From: an uncultured Cryomorphaceae bacterium
GTDB lineage: Bacteria; Bacteroidota; Bacteroidia; Flavobacteriales; Schleiferiaceae
Length of the DNA: 11,728 nt
Assembly: GCA_913049755.1 (NCBI GenBank)
Contig: CAJWXO010000031.1
Span: 1 to 11,728 of the forward strand
Direction of reading: 5' to 3'
The position numbers and the translations under genes are program-made. Within the stretch, counting starts at the first letter, position 1. Every line of letters starts with the position of its first letter. This document shows, piece after piece, positions 7,181 to 11,728 of the stretch. The notes beneath the pieces were generated by a model. That model saw nothing but the letters and a program-made list of their open reading frames with translations. It searched no databases and was not told the DNA's origin.

Positions 7181-7197
7181 AAAAAATGCTAGATTCG
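7168..7197 (+). promoter_or_regulatory. Candidate promoter for the ECF-like sigma gene
   Basis: TTTG (7168-7171) is followed after 18 bases by TAGATTCG (7190-7197), one mismatch from the Bacteroidota -7 consensus TAnnTTTG. This would give a leader of about 60 bases before the ATG at 7264. The -33 box sits next to the opposite-facing candidate -7 box of uvrA and inside the inverted repeat at 7167-7180. Support is by consensus match only. Confidence 0.3.
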
Positions 7198-7263
7198 TAA
7201 AAACAAAAAAAATACCGCCTATTTGATCTAAACCCTACTCAACTTTTTAAACATTTCTGGTTT

Positions 7264-7833
7264 ATGAATAATGTAGGTAAGAGCGATGCTGAATTGGTTT
7301 CCCAGTACTCGAATGGTAATGAGGTAGCCCTTGAAAGGCTCGTTAATAGGTATTCTTCATCCGTTTTCAATTTAATTTTACAGAAGGTTCGCGATGAGGA
7401 ACTATCTAATGATATTTTGCAGGAGGTTTGGATCAAGTTTATCCAAGTTTCAAAAGCTAATGAATATAAGGAGTTAGGTAAGTTTTCTGGTTGGATTCAT
7501 AGAGTTGCACGAAATGCGGTTATGGACTATTTTAGAAAACAAAAACGGTCTAAACTTATTGGAATAGATGACTGTCGTGACTCTATATTAGGTATAACTG
7601 ATGAAACCCTTAATTATGAAGAAAAAGACCTTCAAGACCAGTGGTATAAGGATATTAAATTTGCAGTTAGGCAGCTTCCGTTAGACCAACAAGAGGTCAT
7701 AAAGTTGCGAATGACATCGGGTCTGAGTTTTAAGGATATTGCCAATGAGACGGGTGTAGGAATAAATACAGCTCTTGGTAGGATGAGGTATGCAATTATA
7801 AACTTGCGTAAAATATTGCAGATTGACGTATAA
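7264..7833 (+). CDS. ECF-like RNA polymerase sigma factor (sigma-70 family)
   Basis: A 189-residue sigma factor with only regions 2 and 4, the layout of ECF (group 4) sigmas. Region 2 spans about residues 10-95: the core-binding part includes NDILQEVWIKF (49-59), and the DNA-melting/-10-recognition part is FSGWIHRVARNAVMDYFRK (74-92). A linker rich in Asp/Glu (101-128) leads to region 4 (137-185), whose helix-turn-helix reads LSFKDIANETGVGINTALGRM (154-174) after LPLDQQEVIKLRM. It would direct core polymerase to its own promoter set. No typical anti-sigma gene follows: the next ORF is very short with no membrane segment or HxxxCxxC motif. The ATG at 7264 matches the usual start a few residues before the SDAELV segment. 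Its regulon cannot be read from the sequence. Confidence 0.92.
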   Translation: MNNVGKSDAELVSQYSNGNEVALERLVNRYSSSVFNLILQKVRDEELSNDILQEVWIKFIQVSKANEYKELGKFSGWIHRVARNAVMDYFRKQKRSKLIGIDDCRDSILGITDETLNYEEKDLQDQWYKDIKFAVRQLPLDQQEVIKLRMTSGLSFKDIANETGVGINTALGRMRYAIINLRKILQIDV

Positions 7834-7870
7834 TAATTCAGAAGCCTGTGCGTTGTTTTGTCAGTTAATA

Positions 7871-8026
7871 ATGCCTATGGATGAATTTACACAAGAGTCA
7901 AAATACTTAAGCCAACCTTCAAAAAATACAATTCAGAAAATATTAAACTATTCGAAAAGTATAACTTTTTTAAAATTAGCTTCTGCCGAAATTCCAAATC
8001 AATTAAAATGGATTCATAAGAATTGA
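7871..8026 (+). CDS. Small hypothetical protein downstream of the sigma factor
   Basis: An ORF of 51 residues from ATG 7871 (49 from ATG 7877; 67 if the TTG at 7823, overlapping the sigma gene by 11 bp, were used). I prefer 7871 because the extra upstream residues look unlike the rest and TTG starts are rare. The sequence is hydrophilic with a predicted-looking helix at PSKNTIQKILNYSKSITFLK and no membrane segment, signal peptide or metal motif. I do not recognise a named family, though short proteins with a PSxxTIxxILNxSKS-like core seem familiar from Bacteroidota genomes; that is recollection, not a search. Same strand and 37 bp after the sigma stop suggest co-transcription. It ends one base before the recQ stop on the other strand. 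It could be a sigma-partner protein or simply a lineage-specific small protein. Confidence 0.55.
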   Translation: MPMDEFTQESKYLSQPSKNTIQKILNYSKSITFLKLASAEIPNQLKWIHKN

Positions 8027-8027
8027 T

Positions 8028-10214
8028 TTAAAGAACTGAGCATAAAAATTTTAGTCTTACCAGGCGAAGCTCTTCTTCATTATAAGTGTCTTCAAAATAA
8101 GTTAGCGCCTCATTTATATCTCCTGATTTCGACTCTTCTGAAAAGTACTCAAGTATTTCATCGATTGAGTCATCATCATCAATTATTTCTTCAATGATAT
8201 GATCAAGGGCTAGTCGTGTTCCATTTTCAACGATACGTTCCATTTCTTCCAGTAGTTCATTTTGTGAAACACCCTTGCTATTTGCCATTTCTTCGAGTGA
8301 AAGCAAACGATCAATAGATTGAATTATATATATTTTCAGAGACCCCTTTTTACCTGCACTTCGAATTGTAAGGTCTTCAAGTCTCTCAATATTATTTTCA
8401 TCGCAATGAAACTTAATTACTCCTATAATTTCAGCACCAAACCTTTTTGCTTTACCTTCTCCAACCCCAGGTATCACCATTAATTCATCTTGAGTGAATG
8501 GATAAGAGCTTGCCATTTCTATTAAAGATATTTCTGAAAACATCGCGTAAGGAGGTATGCTTCTTTCTTTGGCTAAAGTTCTATTTGCTAATTGTAATTT
8601 TTTATAAAGTTCAGGATCTAAAACAGAGTTACTTTGTTTATTCTTCTCCTTAGAGTCAATACTTTCTGAAACTTCACGATACGGTTTAGCCAGAAATCCC
8701 ATGTTCTCATTTAAAAATTTTTCACCTTTATCTGTGATACTCAAAATACCATAGCGCTCGATATCTTTTTTGATTAGATATTTTAATGAAATTTGACGTA
8801 ATAAATCTGACCAATATTCTGATGTTTTATTTTTTCCCTCGCTCCATTGTGGCAATCTAGAAGCGCCAAAAGTTTTAAGCACAGAAGTTTCATTTCCAAT
8901 TAAAACATTAACTACTTGTTCAGACCTGAAATTATTTTTCCCCTCTTTTATAACGTTAAGTGTTAATTTAACTTCCTCTGAAGAATTTATTTTTTCAGAA
9001 TTCCTAATGCAGTTATCGCAGCATTTGCAATTTTCATCTTGAAACTCTTCTCCAAAATAATGAAGAATATACTCTCTTCTGCATGTTGAGGATAAGGCAT
9101 ATCCTTTTGATTCTTGAAGTAATTGTCGGCCAATCTCTTGTTCGGAAACAGGCTTTTTACTGAGAAATTTATCCAATTTCTGAATATCTTTTTCCGAATA
9201 ATAAGTAACGCAAATGCCTTCTCCTCCATCTCGCCCTGCTCTCCCTGTTTCTTGGTAGTAACTTTCTATACTTTTTGGGATGTCATGATGAAGGACTAGT
9301 CTAACGTCTGGTTTATCTATCCCCATGCCAAAGGCAATAGTGGCAACGATAACATGAATGTCTTCATTTAAAAAAGCATCCTGATGTTTGGATCTTGTAT
9401 TGCTGTCTAATCCCGCATGATAGGGTAGCGCTCGGATATCATTGAGCTGAAGAACTTGTGCAATTTCTTCAACTTTTTTTCGACTAAGGCAATATATAAT
9501 TGCAGATTTCCCACTATGCTTTTTAAGTAATTTGACGATGTCTTTTTCTACTTCATTCTTCAAGTTAATCTCGTAGAATAGATTTGGACGATTGAATGAA
9601 GTTGAAAAGATATTTACCTGCTTCATTTCGAGGCTTTTTTGAATATCCGACACAACTTTTTCAGTTGCTGTTGCAGTCAATGCCATAATTGGTCTATTCT
9701 CTATGGAATTGATTGCTCCCCGGAGTTGTCGATAATCAGGCCGAAAATCATGACCCCATTCTGAAATACAGTGAGCTTCATCTATAGCGTAAAAGGATAT
9801 TTTAAGATTTTTTAAAAACTCAATATTTTCAGACCTGTTAAGAGATTCTGGTGCCATATACAAAAGTTTTGTCACTCCTGATGATAGATCTTTGCGTACC
9901 GCCACCATTTCTCTTTTAGTGAGAGAGGAATTCCAAACGTGAGCTATAGAGTCATTGGTAGCAAAGCTTCTTATCGAATCTACCTGGTTTTTCATCAATG
10001 CAATTAAAGGGGATATCACTATTGCGATTCCGTCCATTTGAATTGCTGGAAGCTGATAGCATAATGATTTACCCCCACCTGTAGGCATTCTAACAAATGT
10101 GTTATTCCCATTAAGGATAGAATCTATTGAATCTGCTTGATTGCCTTTGAATTCATCAAAGCCAAAGAAAGCTTTCAATAAGGCTTTGCTTTCGTTAGTT
10201 GTTTTTTGAATCAT
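8028..10214 (-). CDS. recQ: ATP-dependent DNA helicase RecQ
   Basis: A 728-residue superfamily 2 3'-5' helicase acting in recombination repair and stalled-fork processing. Visible in order are motif 0 (FGFDEFKGNQADSI, 17-30), Walker A MPTGGGKSLCYQLP (43-56), DEAH with the aromatic-rich loop (145-158, DEAHCISEWGHDFR), motif III LTATAT (179-184), AIIYCLSRKK (238-247), motif V/VI VIVATIAFGMGIDKPDV (288-304) and QETGRAGRDG (321-330), the zinc-binding cysteines C378, C396, C399 and C402 (with an extra C398), an RQC winged-helix region (about 410-510), and an HRDC domain (about 533-610, with VIPGVGEGKAKRFG). A C-terminal extension from about 625, partly very acidic (EEIIDDDDSIDE, 675-686), is longer than in E. 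coli RecQ (about 610 residues) and fits Bacteroidota RecQ lengths. Start ATG is at 10212-10214. No clear TAnnTTTG element was found upstream of it. Confidence 0.96.
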   Translation of the reverse strand: MIQKTTNESKALLKAFFGFDEFKGNQADSIDSILNGNNTFVRMPTGGGKSLCYQLPAIQMDGIAIVISPLIALMKNQVDSIRSFATNDSIAHVWNSSLTKREMVAVRKDLSSGVTKLLYMAPESLNRSENIEFLKNLKISFYAIDEAHCISEWGHDFRPDYRQLRGAINSIENRPIMALTATATEKVVSDIQKSLEMKQVNIFSTSFNRPNLFYEINLKNEVEKDIVKLLKKHSGKSAIIYCLSRKKVEEIAQVLQLNDIRALPYHAGLDSNTRSKHQDAFLNEDIHVIVATIAFGMGIDKPDVRLVLHHDIPKSIESYYQETGRAGRDGGEGICVTYYSEKDIQKLDKFLSKKPVSEQEIGRQLLQESKGYALSSTCRREYILHYFGEEFQDENCKCCDNCIRNSEKINSSEEVKLTLNVIKEGKNNFRSEQVVNVLIGNETSVLKTFGASRLPQWSEGKNKTSEYWSDLLRQISLKYLIKKDIERYGILSITDKGEKFLNENMGFLAKPYREVSESIDSKEKNKQSNSVLDPELYKKLQLANRTLAKERSIPPYAMFSEISLIEMASSYPFTQDELMVIPGVGEGKAKRFGAEIIGVIKFHCDENNIERLEDLTIRSAGKKGSLKIYIIQSIDRLLSLEEMANSKGVSQNELLEEMERIVENGTRLALDHIIEEIIDDDDSIDEILEYFSEESKSGDINEALTYFEDTYNEEELRLVRLKFLCSVL

Positions 10215-10256
10215 CTTTTTTTGATGAAATAGAAGTTATGAAGTTACGCTATAAAC

Positions 10257-10264
10257 TACTTTTG
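10257..10264 (+). promoter_or_regulatory. Candidate tatC promoter -7 element (TAnnTTTG type)
   Basis: TACTTTTG matches the Bacteroidota -7 consensus exactly in the 56-bp gap between recQ and the chosen tatC start. The best -33 match is weak (TATG at 10237-10240, spacer 16). A transcript from here would begin at about the ATG at 10271, which argues against the earlier possible starts TTG 10199 and ATG 10238. Confidence 0.4.
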
Positions 10265-10270
10265 CATATC

Positions 10271-11065
10271 ATGTCAGAAGGAAATTCAATGTCTTTTTTA
10301 AATCATCTCGCGGCACTGCGCAAACATTTGATGCGGGCTTCTATAGCTGTACTTGTAGCTGCTGGATTAGCTTTTGCCTTTAGAGAGATTCTATTTGACG
10401 GTTTGCTTCTTGCTCCTAAATCAGTCGATTTCATCACTTACCGTGCGCTTTGTCAACTTTCTGAAATTTGGAATATTTCAAGTTTATGCATCAATAAAAT
10501 TAATATTGAACTGCTAAATAGTAAAATGGCAGGCCAATTTTCGCTTCATATTTCTCTATCATTAATGACAGGTTTGGTTTTAGCTATTCCATTTGTTCTT
10601 AAAGAATTATGGATGTTTGTTTCTCCTGGGTTGACATTTGGTGAAAGACAAAAATCTGTTGCTTTCATAAGTATTTCATCGATTTTATTCTTTTTGGGAG
10701 CTGCTTTTGGTTATTTTCTAATTGTTCCTTTGAGTATTCAATTTCTATCAAACTATGTGGTATCTGATCAGATTGTAAACCTTATCGAGATGTCATCATA
10801 CTTAGCAACGATAGCAAGTATAATATTGGCTTGCGGATTTTTATTTGAATTGCCCATTGTGGTTTATTTTTTATCCCGTGCAGGAATTGTTACTCCTAAT
10901 GGTATGCAGATGTATAGAAATCATGCTTGGGTCGGGATTTTAGTAGTTTCTTCTATTATCACGCCACCAGATATATTTAGTCAAATTATTGTTTCTATTC
11001 CAGTTGCTATATTGTATGAATTAAGCATATTTATAAGCCGAGTGGCCCAACCAATTAATGAATAA
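10271..11065 (+). CDS. tatC: Sec-independent (Tat) protein translocase subunit TatC
   Basis: A 264-residue polytopic inner-membrane protein, the receptor core of the twin-arginine translocase that binds RR signal peptides and exports folded proteins. Six hydrophobic segments are visible, near residues 22-38, 92-118, 128-155, 175-203, 218-232 and 237-256. Conserved functional positions are present: LRKHL near the N-terminus (R17), the cytoplasmic GERQ with E125 (equivalent to E. coli E103), FELP with E193 (equivalent to E170), and TPPDIFSQ (231-238). The first external loop (about 42-88) is much longer than in E. coli and carries KSVDFITYRALC, as in other Bacteroidota TatC. Start choice: ATG 10271 gives MSEGNSMSFLNHLAALR, a typical TatC opening. 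ATG 10289 is also possible; TTG 10199 would overlap recQ and ATG 10238 adds atypical residues. TatA/TatB are not in this window. lptB follows after 9 bp. Confidence 0.95.
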   Translation: MSEGNSMSFLNHLAALRKHLMRASIAVLVAAGLAFAFREILFDGLLLAPKSVDFITYRALCQLSEIWNISSLCINKINIELLNSKMAGQFSLHISLSLMTGLVLAIPFVLKELWMFVSPGLTFGERQKSVAFISISSILFFLGAAFGYFLIVPLSIQFLSNYVVSDQIVNLIEMSSYLATIASIILACGFLFELPIVVYFLSRAGIVTPNGMQMYRNHAWVGILVVSSIITPPDIFSQIIVSIPVAILYELSIFISRVAQPINE

Positions 11066-11074
11066 GATGTCAAA

Positions 11075-11728
11075 ATGAGACTCGAAGTAATTAAAATATC
11101 AAAAGATTATAGTCGAAGAAGGGTTGTTGATAATGTTAGCTTCCATGTTGATCAGGGAGAAATAGTCGGATTATTGGGGCCAAATGGCGCGGGTAAAACA
11201 ACTTCTTTTTATACAGTAGTTGGCATGGTTAAGCCCGATGAAGGAGAAGTACTACTCAATAATGAGAATATAACCCGATTACCAATGTATCGGAGAGCTC
11301 AGAAAGGCATTGGTTACTTAGCTCAAGATCCATCTATATTTCGAAAGATGACGGTTGAAGATAATATTGCTGCAGTTTTGGAGTGGAGAGGTTTTAATAA
11401 AAGCGAAATTAAGTCTAGAACTGATATTCTTCTTGATGAATTTGCATTAACGAGAATAAGGAACACAATGGGTGATCTTCTTTCTGGAGGGGAGCGCAGA
11501 AGAACTGAAATTGCCAGGGCTCTAGCTTCAGATCCCAAATTTATTTTATTAGACGAACCTTTTGCTGGAGTTGACCCTATTGCTGTTGAAGATATCCAGT
11601 CAATTGTAGCAAAACTTGTGGATAGAAATATTGGAGTTTTAATTACAGATCATAACGTTCAAGAAACATTGGCAATTACAGATAGGACATATTTAATGTT
11701 TGAAGGAAAAATACTAAAAAGCGGAACT
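11075..11728 (+). CDS. lptB: Lipopolysaccharide export ABC transporter ATP-binding protein LptB, 3'-truncated by window edge
   Basis: The frame runs open from ATG 11075 to the last base, giving 218 residues of the roughly 240 expected, so only the last ~25 are missing. LptB is the cytoplasmic ATPase of LptB2FG, which extracts lipopolysaccharide from the inner membrane and pushes it along the Lpt bridge. Motifs: Walker [10 protein letters not shown] (35-43), Q-loop Q84 in [13 protein letters not shown], signature LSGGERRR (136-143), Walker B FILLDEP (156-162) with FAGVDPIAV (163-171) and switch His193 in [20 protein letters not shown] and GVLITDHNV together are diagnostic of LptB over other ABC ATPases. 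It lies 9 bp after tatC and is probably co-transcribed. LptF/LptG are not seen here. Confidence 0.95.
   Translation, partial: MRLEVIKISKDYSRRRVVDNVSFHVDQGEIVGLLGPNGAGKTTSFYTVVGMVKPDEGEVLLNNENITRLPMYRRAQKGIGYLAQDPSIFRKMTVEDNIAAVLEWRGFNKSEIKSRTDILLDEFALTRIRNTMGDLLSGGERRRTEIARALASDPKFILLDEPFAGVDPIAVEDIQSIVAKLVDRNIGVLITDHNVQETLAITDRTYLMFEGKILKSGT

Noticed and set aside
11067..11078. Three-codon mini-ORF (ATG TCA AAA TGA) overlapping the lptB start
   Set aside because: Too short to distinguish from chance; no leader-peptide features such as repeated regulatory codons or an attenuator hairpin.
1..11728. A novel defence, mobile or biosynthetic system in the window
   Set aside because: All large ORFs belong to known core families in a compact arrangement; no direct repeats, integrase, transposase, CRISPR repeats or compositional break was seen.

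Overview
This window looks like ordinary core chromosome from a low-GC member of the Bacteroidota (GC judged by eye, not computed). The lineage call rests on several traits: a glycoside hydrolase family 3/serine hydrolase fusion next to the bacillithiol gene bshA; a UvrA that lacks one cysteine pair of the first zinc site; a TatC with a long first external loop; a RecQ with a C-terminal extension past HRDC; a signal peptide ending just before Gln; and TAnnTTTG-type promoter elements. No mobile element, CRISPR array, tRNA, rRNA or phage gene was seen, and coding density is very high. I cannot assign a genus.

Layout. Bases 1-4372 hold five co-directional genes on the + strand, every junction overlapping: the 3' part of the GH3/serine hydrolase gene, an exported MORN-like repeat protein, bshA, a YciH/SUI1 factor and a SpoU/TrmH-family RNA methyltransferase. 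Next is uvrA on the - strand (4396-7146), convergent with the methyltransferase gene. Divergent from uvrA are an ECF-like sigma factor (7264-7833) and a small ORF of unknown function (7871-8026). That ORF ends one base from the stop of recQ, which lies on the - strand (8028-10214). tatC (10271-11065) and lptB (11075 to the window end, truncated) form a + strand pair divergent from recQ.

Working together. The first block mixes envelope work (GH3/serine hydrolase, exported MORN-like protein), low-molecular-weight thiol synthesis (BshA) and translation/RNA modification (YciH, TrmH-like). uvrA and recQ are DNA repair genes flanking a regulatory gene. tatC and lptB are envelope biogenesis genes for folded-protein export and lipopolysaccharide transport.

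I found no convincing undescribed system. The observations most worth a second look are the small ORF behind the sigma factor, interlocked candidate promoters between uvrA and the sigma gene, four G or C tracts of six or more bases in an AT-rich background (one at the yciH/trmH junction, one in the UvrA signature codons), and the overlapping bshA cluster with its exported repeat protein. No stretch longer than about 120 bases lacks a gene.
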